Part shown: positions 48,401 through 63,400 of the stretch, one piece after another
Layout: each line of letters opens with the position of its first letter
Numbering within the stretch: position 1 is the stretch's first letter
DNA from: Aurelia coerulea
Lineage: Eukaryota; Cnidaria; Scyphozoa; Semaeostomeae; Ulmaridae
Direction: 5' to 3'
DNA: 64,000 nt
Assembly: GCA_039566865.1 (NCBI GenBank)
Contig: CM076943.1
Coordinates: 46,446,663 to 46,510,662, forward strand
Translations under genes and position numbers: made by a program
Notes under the pieces: generated by a model
Databases searched by the model: none
Told to the model about the DNA's origin: nothing
Seen by the model: only the letters and a program-made list of their open reading frames with translations

Positions 48401-51400
48401 GGCTTGAAATCCTCAAAAAGTGGTCAAAAACAGGGGATCGATTTGAAGCCATTTCAGGTCTTCAAAACAACGAGGAGCGTGTTTTATTTTGCTTGAGAAT
48501 ATCTTTAAGTACCTAGGGACTATAAACTTGCTCTGAAGACTTCTGACTGGGTTACCTTTTCCCAGGTTGAAACGAAACACACTCCTTGTCGTTTTGAAGA
48601 TCTGAAATGGCTGTAAATCAATCCCCTGTTTTTGAGAAGTTTTTGAAGATTTCAGGCATGCCCTTATCCTCAACATCCTTAATTTTGGAAATTTACCGTG
48701 CCAAAAAAATTGCGAAAAATACTTATAGCATAGGCTAGTCCTTTGGCGACACAAAAAACGTTTGAAATATTTCAATCGGCCACTTACTTAATTTTTTGTA
48801 AAAGATTGCGTTGGGTCACTTTTTTCTGGGTCACCCGGTACAACAATGAGCATTCCCTAAAGGAACAAAGGACCAGATACAGACTTGTACTATGTGTGGC
48901 CTTATGAATTATTAATGAGATATGGCACCTGTTAGCTGCTGTGCCAAAAAATGTGTGGGGGTATATTTTCTATACAATAATCCAGGATGTTTACGAGTAT
49001 TTAAAGACCTGTTATCTAACCAATTGAATTGGAAATAAAGAGATGCATCAGGTAACACCCCTAAAACTTTTTGTATCAGAAACCAAGGACTTTCAGTGAA
49101 CACATCAGAAATGTAAGCATCAAGTCAAGTCAAAAGATTGGAGTTATTTTTAGATTGCGAAACCTGATACCAACAGCAACGAAACTTAAACTCTACAAGG
49201 CTGCTATTCTTCCAAATCTTACATATTGTGACATAATCTGGCACTTCTGTAAAGCTTCTGATAGGAGAAAGTTAGAAAGAATACAAGAACGTGCATTGAG
49301 AGCAGTTTACTGTGATAAATCGAGCACATATGAAAGACTTTTACATAAATCAGGATTGAGGACACTTCAAAATCAGAAGCTTCAAAATATAGCAATTTTA
49401 ATGTTCAAAGTCAAGAACCATTTGTGCCCCTCATACATACAAGAATTATTCAAAAGACCAAATGCTAATTATACACTAAGGAACAATGATTTTGTAATTC
49501 CAAGATTCAACACAGTAAGATATGGAAAACATTCTATAAGATACTTGGGGCCATTCATTTGGTCCAAGCTGGACAAAGAACTGAGAAATAGTAATAATAT
49601 AAATACTTTTAAAAAAACACATCAGGAAGAGAGAACTGGGAGACTTTGTGGGAAAAACGTGCTCAGATGGCTGTAAACTCTGTTTTTAAAAGAAAACAAA
49701 AAATGTTAAACTATTATATAATACTTTTAATGATTGTACATAATATTTTTCTTTTATTTTCCACACTTGTGGATATTGTTTCAGCAGAATAGCAACCACA
49801 GAGATATGACAAGTATACATGCTTGGGGCAGGGTTTTGGGGATAAGGTTTGGCTTGGGGCAGGGCTATGGGGAGATAAGGTTTGGTTTGGGGCAGGGTTC
49901 TTGAGGGAAAGGTTTGGCTTGGGGAAGGGTTTTGGGGGGGGGGGGTAGTTTGATAGCTTGTCGTGTCTCTTGGGTTGTTGTTCTGTTGAAACAATATCCT
50001 GCTCTATTTTAGAACTTTACTTTTGTAGGCGACCTTATTTTAGTGTTTTAATTTCATTGTAGTAATAAATAGTGTCCCCAATTAGCACAGTATGCTAAAT
50101 ACATAGACACTGTAATAAATTCATAATAATAATAATAATAATAATAATGAGGCTTTTGTCCAAATGCAATGCTGAATGCTTCATTTGAGACAGCTAAGAG
50201 GCCAGCGGACATGATCTTGTCCGCCTATGTCATAAAATGAAACATAGATCTCATTAATAATTCATAAGGCTGCAAATTGTACAAGTCTATTTCCCCCTCT
50301 CTCTTCCCACCCCCTTTGTTCCAATACGGAATGTTGGAATGGGGCAACCAGAAAATATTGTAAAGTGATTGGTCAGACGGGTTTTAGGAAATAGACTCGA
50401 GGCAAGTCTAAGTGAAATTTCACCCCTCCTCTTTTGGTCAGCTGCTTATAAATTCCATTTTGCCATTGCATAGAAACAGTTTCATCCTGGGCTAAAATGT
50501 TTCATTTCATGGCAAAAATATTTCATCTTGGCTGAAAATTCCCATGTAAACTGGCTGTAACTTTCTGTGCTACTGGGATCAAAATGCAAATAAGAAGAGT
50601 TTACCTTTCCATATTTACTGAAAGTAATCTTGAGATCAACAGCTCTAGTGACAGAAGACAATCCACTTATCCAAAGACTTTTAATGATGTCCTTCTTGAC
50701 ATCTTTTGGTGGCTCCTTGGAAGGAGCTTTTGCAGATGATTTTCCATCAGTTGATTTTGGAGGCTGCTCCTTTGCTGCAGTAGTCGCAGTGCTAAAATTA
50801 GAACATTGTTTCATTTATATCAAGCACTTGTTAGGTAGGTGAGATCAGACACGATTTAAGATCTACAACAGAGAACTGAAGCATAAGTTATAAAATATGT
50901 TTAAATTGATGTTGAGAGGTCAGATTTTGTAATATAATAGCATCAGTTGTTTTTAGCGACACATCAATACAAAGCAATTTGCGACTGCAGACAAGGAAAT
51001 TCTCTCAACAAGTAATTCAAAACAAACAAACAAAGCCACAAAAATGAAACCAGTAGGGCAAACTCTCGTCTTGTGCATGCAAAAAGGTGGTTGTGAAGAG
51101 AAGTAACGTGCTTCTGATGAAAGAAGATGGCTAAATCTAAAGTTTTGTCTGACGGATATTGTTTATTTGATTCAGGAGCTGTTTTGTAATCATTTCATTT
51201 AAGCTCTAAATATGCAAGAATTACAATGCCTTCTGCTGGGCTTCTGCGTCAAACAAAAAAAATTCGCCAGGCAGAACTTTAGTTTTACCCTTCTTCTTTT
51301 GTTAGAAGCACATAACTTCTCTTAAAAACTACCTTTCATCTGCATAAAACAAGAGTTTGCCCTACTGGTTTCAGGGCAACTTTTGCGGCTTTATTCGTTT

Positions 51401-54400
51401 TAAATTACTGGTTGAGAGAATTTCCTTTGTCTGCAGTCACTAATCGCTTTGAATTGAGGTGTCAATTAAAGCAGCTGATGCTGTTGTATTACAAAATATG
51501 CCCGTGTTACTTTAGCTACTTATCTATAATTCTACCGTTGGACATTTCAAAAACCTTGAATATTTTTTCAAATTACAGCGTAGTTTATATTTCAAGCTCA
51601 TTTGAGGATGTGAAGTCATCAAATTTCTAAATTGTAAACCAGAAGGGTGAAGGAGTTTTGCCTGATTTGATACCATATTTTGGATATCCAGAAACTAAAA
51701 ATGGTTTCCTTGAAAATTATTTCATGTTTTGTCAAAAGTATTTGAAACAACGATGGTTACAAATTTTCTTCAAAATTTTTCTTGATTTCTTGAAAAAGAA
51801 GAAAAACCCTGTGATTCGAAAATATTGAAGATAACAGAAATCCACTGGTAGAACTATAGCGAAATAGCTAAAGTTTATCTGAAGCCACTCAGCTTAAAGA
51901 AATAGGTTATACAATTTCAACCTTTCTAAAAATTTTTAACCTATGCTGATGATTGAACTAAAGAGCTTGAACTAAAGATAGTGTCAAGGAATTTCTTTCA
52001 TGGTCTCTTGTGTCAAATAACAAGTCAAACAATAAAATGAATCAAAATTCTTTGAGACACAAAGGATCATGATAAAAAATTTCCTGACGCTATTTTTAGA
52101 GCAATTATCTATCAGATTCATGGACAACTCACTGTTTTCAGAAGGCTCTTATTCATCAAACGTGCTTTGAACTAACAAAGGCTTTTTCACTTAATTATTT
52201 CCGACAACGAAATTAATCTGTAACAAGGGTGCAACAACGCAAATCTACATTCAGTATACTTTAAGACCATTTTCAAAAACGTAGGACACACACTTGTTCA
52301 GTGCTTCCCTTTCATTCCATCAGAAAATGACTTCTTACTTTTGAAAAATTATTGCATCAAATTCGACAGGATGAATCTGATCTAATTATGATGATAACAT
52401 CAGTGTATGATTCATCTTTTTATTTTGCAACTTCATTTTAGTCTTGTCCTTTTCATCTTGTCTTGTACTCCCACTTAAATGTTGCAATTTCCTTGTTGTT
52501 TAAGTTGGAGTGATTTTCAGACATCTCCCAGATGATTCAAGGGAAAACCACTAATAACAGCATATTCAGCAGAAATATTCAGAGGAACCTTTTTCAGAGC
52601 AGGATTAAGTTACCAAATTACAAATTTGGTGACAGCATTTTATTTCCAAAGGTTATTCCCAAAATGCGTTTTAACAGGATTCCAACATAGTGGCTTTCTA
52701 TACAGAGAAGTTATACTCTTGACTTTGATATAAAACCCAGACTATTTTTAAACCAGAGTCAAGTTTCCAATATAATACAGACTGGATGCGTTCTTCTCAA
52801 TTTTAAGTATTCAATTTAAATAAACTTGATTAATCTAACTCTACGCTTTCTTGATACAAGTACAGGCTCAAAACGTCATGTTTTCTCACATCTTCTTTAA
52901 CATTGGTATTGAAATTACTTATTCATTATATTGTTGTTTAAATGTTATGGTACAACAAGCAACAAACATATTTTTATCTAATGATCTTTAGTCTAACAAA
53001 TACAACAACATTCCACCTTCCGTTATCTTTGTTGCTTTTAAAAATGCAAGCTGCATAATGCATTGAAGTTCCAAAATTTTTGAAGTTTGAATTGTGGTCT
53101 GTTAACAGATACCATTACTGTCCTTCGCACATATTTTTTGCCTGATGGTAGCAGTGAAAAAATGGCGAACCTTCTGCCAAACAGTTTACAGAATTGTCGC
53201 AAAACGCAGTTCTGAAACTGAAAAATTTGCAATGCAACTCCATTTTGCACATGATACAGCATAAAAACAAAATATGAAAGTTGACATTGGATCCTCTTTT
53301 CCTTTTCAGACATTATCTCCATACAGCAGTGGCATTTTCAATCTAAAAACGACAGAACCTGCGGCGGAGAGTGCAATACAATGATGCTCTGTGTGTCAAG
53401 GCATAGCTAACAACCGACATGTGAAATGACACATATTCAGTGGCGACCAGCCAACCAGATTCTATTCCAAGGACACATTTTCTGCAGTGGGGTTTTAAAT
53501 GCAATAGCTATGAAGCTTTCTTTGTTATAAATCCAAACTGAATTTCAATTTTCCTTTACCCTGGGAACAGATTTGAATCCCATTTTGTAATCAGTCTCCT
53601 TGAAACAACTTAGCAAGTCAAAGGCGGAGATTTAAAAAACATCTCCCTACGTAAGCGATCACAAATAACTGAGCAAATAATAGCAAGAATAGTAACGCAA
53701 ATGACAAAAATATTTCCAGGTCAATTGTGAATACTTTGAAAGGATGAAAACACAATCATCTTTCACATCACCACCAAACAATAGATAGAATTCTTTGAAA
53801 ATTCTTCCGAATACCAATTTGATCTGTCATATTTAACGGAACGATTGGAGACAAAAGCTATGCACAGACAACTCTAAAACAGACGCTGTCAGGGATACAT
53901 AGACATTGTAATGAAGAAGATGAAAATACAGATATATAAACAGGGTCCCCACTACATAATTCACTGATCACGCACCTGGTTGCTGCAATTTCTGATTTTC
54001 CTGCCTTACTTTCCTCTTTTTTCTTGTCCTCTCCAACTGGCTTCTTCTCATCCGTTGCTTGACTCTTGACCTCACCTTCCGTCTTTCCTACTTTAGAATC
54101 AGTCTCTGCTTCAGCCTTCTTTTCCTCCTTAACTTCTGCATCAGCTGAGATGGGTTCCTTGTCAACTTTTGCCTCAATTGCTTCACTCTTTTCGTCCATT
54201 TTGACATCACTTTCCTCAGCAGCATCCTTTGAAACTTCCCCTGCTTTCTCCTCTTCTACTTTAACTGCAACATCACCCTCAACTGCAGAAGTCTGTACCT
54301 CAGCACTTGTGTCTAAATCGTTCTCTTGAGAGCTGGCTTCTTGGTCTTCAGCTGCCTCGTCTTGACTGCTTTCAGCTTCTTCTTGCACCTCTATGGCCTT

Positions 54401-57400
54401 TTCTTCATCCTCTATGCTTGTATCTGCAGTAGTTTCAACCTCCTGGCTTTGTTCCTCTGCCTCTGCCATCCCTTCAGCAACATCTTCAACTGCATTGACT
54501 CCTTGCTCTTTAATCTCTTCCCCTTCCTCAGCTTCTATAGCACTAGTATCGTGTACCGCATCCTCTACTTTTTGTCCCCCATCTATCGTTTGAGCACCTA
54601 ATTCCAAGTCTTGAACCCCTTCTTCCTCTTGCATCACTTCCACTGAATCCTTTGCTTCTTCTGCTAAACCTTCTGGGTGTTCCTCTCCTTCTGGTATCCC
54701 CTCTTCCATTTCTTGGTCCTCCTCTGCCTCTACTATACCTTCCGCTTCTTGGAACTCTTCCTCTCCATTGTGTTCTTCCTCAAAACCATCTTCTTCATTT
54801 TCAAAATATTCTCTATTTGGAATGTCACTTTCCTGAACATACTCATCATTTTGACCTATCTCTTGATGCTCTTCTGTCCCCTCCCCAACACCCCCAGTCT
54901 CTTCTGCAACTTCCTCAGCAAACTCCATCGATTCCTCCCCTTCATACCCCTCTTCCTCACCTTCAACATACTCCTCATCCCCATTTTCGTTGTATTCATC
55001 TTCTTCAGCATCTTCATACTGGTCATCCCCATCAACAACCTCATAGTCCCCTTGATTCTCTTCTTCGTACCCCTCTTCATCATACCCCTCTTCTTGCTGT
55101 CCATCTACCCCTTCCTTGTGCTCCCCACCTTCACCCTCCTCGTGTTGCCCCTCTCCTTCAGCATATGCATCATCTTCAAAATACTGGTTGGGATCTTCAT
55201 ACCCCACATCTTCATCACCCACTTCCACAGTTTCTTCCTGGTGCTGATCAGCTTCAAAACCTTGATCGTCAGGGTTCGCTACAAAGGACTGAGGGTCATT
55301 TTCAGTTTGTAGATCTTGTGGTGGAAATTCTGAAGCCATTTCTCCTGTTCCATCTGCTTGTAAAAAATATTCACATGAAGAAACAATCAGAAAATAAATA
55401 CAAACCAAACGCATGGTGAAAGAAAAGAAATCATACGTTTTTGTGACACTTCTTTTGATTCAAACTAAGCACTCCTTTTTAAACTAAAGATAGTTGTAAA
55501 AAACACAAAGCACATACACAAAGATGATGTTGGTTGGTCATTGACAAAGCATGGATGAATTCAAGAGACCCAAATTTCAAGAAAGTATCTTCCACATTAG
55601 TGAAACCAATTGAAACAGCATTTGATATCCTAGCAAGCCAGACAAAATTTCTAGTCTTACTCGTAACTCTATAACTTCACACTTCATGGAATATTTCCCC
55701 TGAATACTAGACTGAAGTCTATTTCTTAAGTCCCTCTGGCCAATCCGATTACTCAAGTTTCCGGATGCGTAATTCCAACATGTCATAAAGGGGCTCCTTT
55801 ATGAAATCTTGAAATTGTCGATCCAGGAGCTAAGGGAATTGGATCGGTCAGACAGACTTCTGCAAATAGACTTGGATGCAAGCTTGGTTACTGATAGTGA
55901 GAGTGGTGTGAACTGGAACTTTTGCAAAGCTTAGGAACATGCTTGCTGCCAAGTTTTGAGGTGAGAGTAATCAATTCCAAGGCTTCTGCAGCTGAATGCA
56001 TTTTCTTCTTATTTACCACAACAAGCTATTCGTGCAAATCACTATTGCGCACCATGAAACACTGTTCTTTGCCTTTTGCCTTTGGTTCATTTGTAGATCA
56101 GAGCCTTTACTTTTAAAACCAAAAATTCCACTTTCCTGTAAACTTGAAATCGGGAAAAAGATCAGCTGCTTTTATGTTCTCTCCATCTGAAAATTGAAAC
56201 AACAAGCCAACATCAGTTGATCTCAAAATACCAATACACCAGCGCTACTGCATGCTATTTAACCATGTCATGTGTCAAGATACGTACATTGTCAATACAC
56301 CAGGGCAAATAGATTCCAGTGTCCAGTCTTAAATTTTCCACATACATCGGATTCTCACACAGATTTACCATGTTGCAAAAGTTGCAAATGCTGAATCAGA
56401 GAAGGTTGAGCCAAAATTGCAACTTCATGCAGTAACAGATCACCAGAAAAAGTATGCCAGCAAAAATGTTGTGTGGCATTGCCTCTAACATCAGTCTTCG
56501 GGATATTCTTCACAAACAGTATCACCAATGACCAAACAAATCTTCTTGTTGCGTCTAGTGCAATTGTAAAATGATAAACAAGTAAATAAAGTAAACCAGA
56601 AGCACTTCAATGCGAATTGAAATAAGCACGACGTTTCGAGCATAGCTCGTTATCAAGCCATCATCATATACATCATCAATGAGCAAGCAAGACTTTTGAA
56701 GTAACTTCTGGGCAAAAACAAGGGTTGGTGCAACATCTGGGAAGTCCATTTGCAAAGGAATGTTGGCTGTTATAATGGCAGAGTGGATTCTTGCAGTCAT
56801 CTTCATGCATGTAGTAGTACTGCACTGCTGCAGGTAGCTAGAACCAATCTCAGATTTGCAATAAGTTCTCTGAACAGCCAAAAATGGTCCATCAAATAAA
56901 GAAGCAGCCAAATTCCATCATTACAACTACAACTCTGCTTGCAAAATGTCAGTTTTCAGTCTTTCAATTGCAATTCTGCATTCAGTTTTCAAAGTCAGCA
57001 TCTCTGATTATCAGCTTCTGACACAGACTCAGTTCTGTGCTCATCAGAAATGTAAGCAAATGTCAATGAAGTGAAGATAGGTCCATCAAGCATCTGCTGC
57101 ATAGGCCACGAAAGCTCCAGGAGCAACTTCAGCAACGGCTTAGTAGATGAAGATTGTAATGGTGTAGTACTTGCAACTTTCTTGTGTGGTAGAACAAACA
57201 CTTCTGCGTGCTTTTCAAGTGGCAGTAACATTCACAGGAGAGAGCCAAATAATTCATGGTTTGCTCCAAAGATACCACAAAGATACCAAAACGTCAGTGG
57301 TTCCATACACACCACACTCACTATCAATAGTTTGAAATTCTAACCACATTTACTTTAAATGGATCATTCTGATTATTGCAACCAACTGTTTTGCTTTTGA

Positions 57401-60400
57401 CAGGTAAAAAATTGCATTTGGAGATCCTGGGAGATTCATAAAGTAGTTTTGTAAGTAGTGTTAAAAAGTAACTTGTATTGTAAAATTTTGATTGAATATA
57501 AAAAAGATTCATAAAATAAGCGCCTAGAGATGGATAACCTCTTTAGTACAGTGAGCATGCATATAAATGTCACTGCAAAGATTTGATTATATTTGGCTTG
57601 CAGTTTCCTTTCTCACAAGGCCTGCAGAAGACATTAATTCTACCACATCAAGTTGCCAGCAGTGATTTAAGGGTTAGTACAAACTTTGGAGATAAAACTG
57701 AATTGTTTTAAAATTATTTTGACAGCAAAAACTGGGTAAAACTGGTCGTATCTACTCATTCTTGAGAGTGTCAACAGGTTTTGCAACAATTTTCACGAAC
57801 AATTTTAATTGGCTGGTTTTTCAAGGTTTTCCAAATTTTTCTACCCAGCTTAGGTGGACCATGATAGCACACTAATGAATCAGACCAAAGACATCAGATA
57901 TGTACCTGCATAATGGACTTCATCAGTCTCTTCTTCAGCACATGGAACCTACAAATAGAGTTAAACAAAATTTTGAAGATCTCAGTAACCCAAAACTACC
58001 AGGTGCGCCAAAATAAACTATGCACGTTTGGCAGGCCACAATAAATCGTACAGTACACTCAACGGATTTTGATGATTTATGGCTTAATCTTCAGCAGAAA
58101 GCCTGAATAGACCTTTTAGCTATTCTATAAAAGAGCCTGGATCGAGCGTTATTTTTATACACGAGGTTCGATAGAGTGTCGTTAGAGCTTTTATCAACAT
58201 TGTGGATATTCAAAAATTCTACCAAGTTCACTTTGTAGAATTTTCGAATTTGCACAATAGTGATAGAAGCTCTTAACACCACTTTATCGAGCCTCGCGTA
58301 TAAAAATAACGCTCGATCCAGGCTCTTTTGTAGAATAGCTAAAAGGTCTATTAGATACAGGGATTTTTGCAAATTTCTTCATTTTGAATTTTAGAGCTAG
58401 AAGCGAGTTTCCTAAAATTTTAGTTTTCGAAAACGCTGAAAATGATAAAAAAACATCGATCAAGTTTTCTAAATAATCAACATGAATGGACAAAGAGAGA
58501 ACTTGTTCGTGGTGATTTGCAATTTAGAAATCGATCAATTGTAATCTGCTATACGAGAGTTCGAACTAAACCCCCAAATCCCCCTGAAACATGTTATCTT
58601 TGTTCATTCATGGTGAATCTTTTAAAATTTGGTCGACGTTTTTTTATCGTTTTCAATGTTTTCAAAAATGAGCATTTGAGAACTCGCTCCTAGCTCGAAA
58701 AACTTAAAACGGAAAAATTTGCAAAAAGTCCTAGAATCTAATTCAGGCTTTCTGCTAAAGATCAAATCATAAATCTTGAAAATCTGTCCAGTGTACGATT
58801 TATTGTGGCCTGCCAAACGTGCATAGTTTATTTTAGCGCACCCGGTATAATTTGCTAAGGATTGAATTAATTCATGCCTATGTGTTCTCATGGGCGTAAA
58901 CATGTTCTATATATTTCAACCAATTCCTTGGAAAAGAACAAGTCTAACTGTCATAGTTTTGAAGCTGAAAAATCTACAAAGTCTTGTTGCCATTTTCTAG
59001 TCCTTTTTCTAAGCATTTTCGCTTCTTTCATCTAGACTGACGTTTTTCATCTGATGGTTTATTTTTACTCAATACAAGGACTCACAACCAAACAGATTCA
59101 AAACAGAGAATAGAATCTTACGAGAGATCTGAAAAAAAATTGGGTGTTTTCCATCCTTCGAGCGTTGAAACTGAAGTTGAATGTCGCTTTGAACGTAGTT
59201 TTGAATGTTGCTTCGCTTCGAAAAGTCGAACTTTGATCTAGTCAACCAATCAACGCTAGGAATAGGCATGTGGTCTGACCTTATTAAGAAAGTAGTGATC
59301 TGATTGGTCCTGCCGTAAATGCTGCGGAGATGGCCTAAATTAGTCTGTTTTGTTTTGAAGCTGTATGGTCATCAGCCTCAGTTTGAAGCCATAACATCAT
59401 CCAATTCAAAGCGGAGAACTGAGACTCATTGTCATACAGTAAGTCTATCTTTCGACTACAACAGTGTTACAAGCTTTGGTTACATAACTTTTCAAATCAA
59501 AATTCAGCTGCCAAGAACTTAGCAAACAATGAACTGATATAAACACATACAATTTTACTATGCATAAAAATTAGGTCCTTACTGGTTCATAAGCTTTTGG
59601 AGTTCTCCTTCCTAAAATAAAGAAAAACAAGCCATGTAAGAATCAATAAGATATTTAATATGAATCATGGCAGCAGGGCTGGAAATTATTTATTAGTGCC
59701 TCCGATCATAAAAAAGCAATGGCAAAGAGGCCTCCAAAAGTTGTTATAAAAATTGTTGTGAGCCAAGTGTGATAAAGTGTGATAATGACAGTAGCTGATT
59801 AAAGCATAAAATATCAGAACTGATGAAAAAGAAAGCAAATGTTGAGCGAAAATTACTTCAAAAGTAATTGAATTTGAGAATAATTGAATTGAAATTCGAA
59901 AATCTCCAAAATCTACAATGCCCGGTTTGAGGTGTCATGTCAAAGATAAATTTGATTTATCAACGTTGACAGCAATGGCTTCAAGGTAGCAATGAACTAC
60001 CATGCTTTGCTGCACACAATGAAGCCACATAGAATTGTTTGCAGTTTACCCAATTCTCGTATTTTCAAAGTTTCTGAAATAGTTGAAAATGTCAAATGAT
60101 GATGCTATCTACAGTACTGTATATGAATAGGAAATTGATGTGAAGAATTCGTAACATTAAGACTCTCCTTTAGTTTTACAATATATTGTTACGGTCTATG
60201 ACTTGAAATTACGGCTATCCCAACTGTGACTGACTAAATAAGTGAAAGAGAACTTTTTCAACTTTAGAAATTAGTTTTGCAGAGTTTTTCAAACGTTTAA
60301 ACTTTCTATGATTCCCCCGTAATACTATAAAATTGTGTTGAATAGTTGTTGATTAAATTTCAACAATCTCTTCCAGCACCTTATCAAAAGAGCTTCTTAT

Positions 60401-63400
60401 CAAAATACTTTCGAATCATAAGAAAAGTCTTAAGTCTTCCTGTAAATTGTTTTAAATGTCTGTGAGTTGTTGTGGCAACAAAAAAAGAAGATCTGTAGAT
60501 ATGATGGACTGCCTAATTTTAGAAAACCAACACAATGTTGTCATGTGAGGCATTTTTCTTTCAAGAAATCTCACATGATGCATTCTATTGAAGTCCTTAA
60601 GAGTGGAAAGTACAGCATTTAGTGAAAAGCCCTTTCTGTGAAGTTTAAAAAGTGCCTCCATTCAACCTCGTTCACAGGGTGTTCTGACGTCATTCGCTAG
60701 TCATGAAGCCGAATGAACACCCTGGTACACTTGGCATAAATCTTGCCAAAATAAGGCAAGATTTGCCCCATTATGGATTTGCAGTTTGCTAGGCAACGAA
60801 AGTCGACGAAAAATGGTCGTTGCTCTAGCGCTAATTCTGAAGTTTAAAACAGACACTTTGAGGACCCTATTTTAGCCCTTTTTAAGGAATTTAATCATTA
60901 ATCCGGGGTTAGCAGGTGCATTTAGTAGGAAAACGAGCACGATCCATTTGGGTGGGAAAAGGGCCTAAGTTGAAATTTTCGAGAATTTCCCCCACAGCTT
61001 TGAAAATAGAATGGCTCGTTATTTGGCGAATTTTAGAGATAAATTGGACATTAAAAGTGTTTTAGTGAAAGAATACAGTTTTCCGTCAAATTTTGACATG
61101 CCGCGGCCGTTTACTCCTCGTAAAACAGAGTTACGGCGTAAAATGGGGTAGGCCAAAATTATTCCCCATTTTGGGGGGCGCGTGCTCCGCTTCTGGGCGC
61201 AATATTTAGCCCCAATTTGCGCTATTAGACTCGCAGACAAATGGTCTCTTGAAAACTTTTTTCCGTTTTGAAATCGGGCTTGTAACCATGGAGCATCGGC
61301 TTCAAACATCACCTCGGGTCGGAAAATCGCAACATTTATTTTTCAACCCCTGTTATGACGTCATAATGACCCCAACATTTCCTGAAACTCCGAAATTCGG
61401 ATGCGCCATGGTCCATTACCCCGCTAAAATTCCTCACTTGCCCCATATACCCCATTGATTTTGTGAAATTAGCCATTCAATAGACGCCATTTTTGAATGG
61501 GAGCCATTTATGATCTGACTTTGCTGTCGTTTTCGAATAGCCAATCAAATTGTCGAACGGCCTCCTGTATCCCAGAGTAGAGGTAGAGCAACGAACTCAC
61601 TCTGGGGACGAGATTGGGTATCCATTGTTTTTCAGATTTCAAAATATGCGCGGCTGCGTAAAACACCGATCAAAAACGTTGATCAAATTTTCTAAAGAAT
61701 CAACATGAATGGTCAAAGAGAAAACATTTTCAGGGTGATTCGGGGATATAGAAATTGATTATTGTAAATTTCTGCATGAGCGTTATTTCCACGATTGGTC
61801 CATTGCGAAATTCTGTAGTAGTTACAATAAAGTGCCGCCACAAAGCTGTCCCAAAATAGAACATTCAAAAAGACTCCATGCTTGCTGGCCTCATGACCCT
61901 TCCATGTTTGTCTTTTAAACCCCATTGGCACAAGAACGTTGCACCAAAGCATAAATTCAATGAAATTACAAAAGAAAGATATAACTTTGATATCCTTTGA
62001 AATAATGTTACATTTCTCGCAAAGAAAGTACGAACTCTCGTACAGCAGTTTACAATTAATTGATTTCTAAACCTCAAATCACCACGAACGAGTTTTCTCT
62101 TAGTCCATTCATGTCGATTCTTCAGAAAACTTGATTGACGTTTTTTGATCGTTTTTGGTGTTTTCGAAAATAAAATTTTAAGAAACTCGCTTCTATCTCT
62201 AAAAACTGAAAATGAAAAAATTTGCAAAAATCCTAGAATCTAATTCAGGCTTTCTGCAAAAGACTAAGTCATGAATCTTCAAAATCGGTCCAGTAAAATT
62301 GTGGCCTGCCAAAAGGCAGGCCTTTTCGTAAAGAAATTTCCACAAGGGCATCCTATCGCCCTCGTAGTTAAGCTTAGGAGGGCGATCGCCCCCTTAAAAT
62401 AGTCTCGTGTTTTTACTTGTTTTTGCTGACAAGCAATGAAAGCTTCCAAGGTCTTGTTCTTGCAACTTGGACTGTTTCCGTTATGTTCACTTTACCAGAG
62501 AGAAAAGAGTCCACTCGAACAGACTACACATTTTTTAATGCAAAGTTACAAGAAGATTTTATTCCATTTGTTTGCAATGTTCTTCTTTGTTGCTCCATTA
62601 TTTTTCCTACGTTAGCAAAAGGTCACAGCAGTTAAGCCAGCCACTTTCCTGTTGTTCCCTTGATTGAGTTGCCCCAGTCAAGATAAATAAAGATTTCACA
62701 AAAGTCATTAACAGATTAGAGAAGGCGATTAGAGTAGTGGATGTAAGCCCTTGAAACAAAACAACCAAGTCTCCATTAAAATTTCGTCAGAAAACTTTAC
62801 TCAAACTTGTAGCAGGCCTGATCTACGGAGCAGAGAAGGGCTGCAGAATGTTAAACTGGAGAACGATTTTGTAAGAAAGTTAAGATAACTGTGAGTACTA
62901 TTCATTTTATTGACAGACCCTGATCTTAAAGAAAGATTTAGTTAAACTGGGAACCTCGATGACGATGAAGAAGAGGGTCGGTACATATATATCGCAAATA
63001 CTGCAAAGAAATTTTTAAGGACCACTGATTTTGTTCTTCATTTTGCAGTTCTTTCAAGTTTCTTGTTAAAATCATTTAGCTAAAGACAAATCGAGAAACA
63101 TTGACATTTTAGAGTTCGTTTGGGTTCTCTTCACCTCATTTGCTGCACTAGTGGTTAGCCTTCACAACGGGTTTCTTTTGTAAAGAAGTCGAAGAGCTAT
63201 TCTGTAAAATAGTATGAGCACCGAGTGATGACTGAAGGAACAAGTTTAAATCAAGACGGCGTCGTTCCAAAAGTCTTTTGTAAACGAAATCCTGTTGGAG
63301 CTTCGGGCGAAATACGTTTTTGCGAGGGCAGTAAATAGCCCACGTAAAACATTTTGCGAGGGCGCTTGCGAGGGCGAGGGCGATCGCCCGCGTAAAACGA

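Noticed and set aside
54652..55419. Plus-strand frames rich in Leu/Pro/His and Phe/Leu opposite the acidic exon.
   Set aside because: Shadow frames of GAA/GAG-rich coding sequence; no start context, splice sites or domain.
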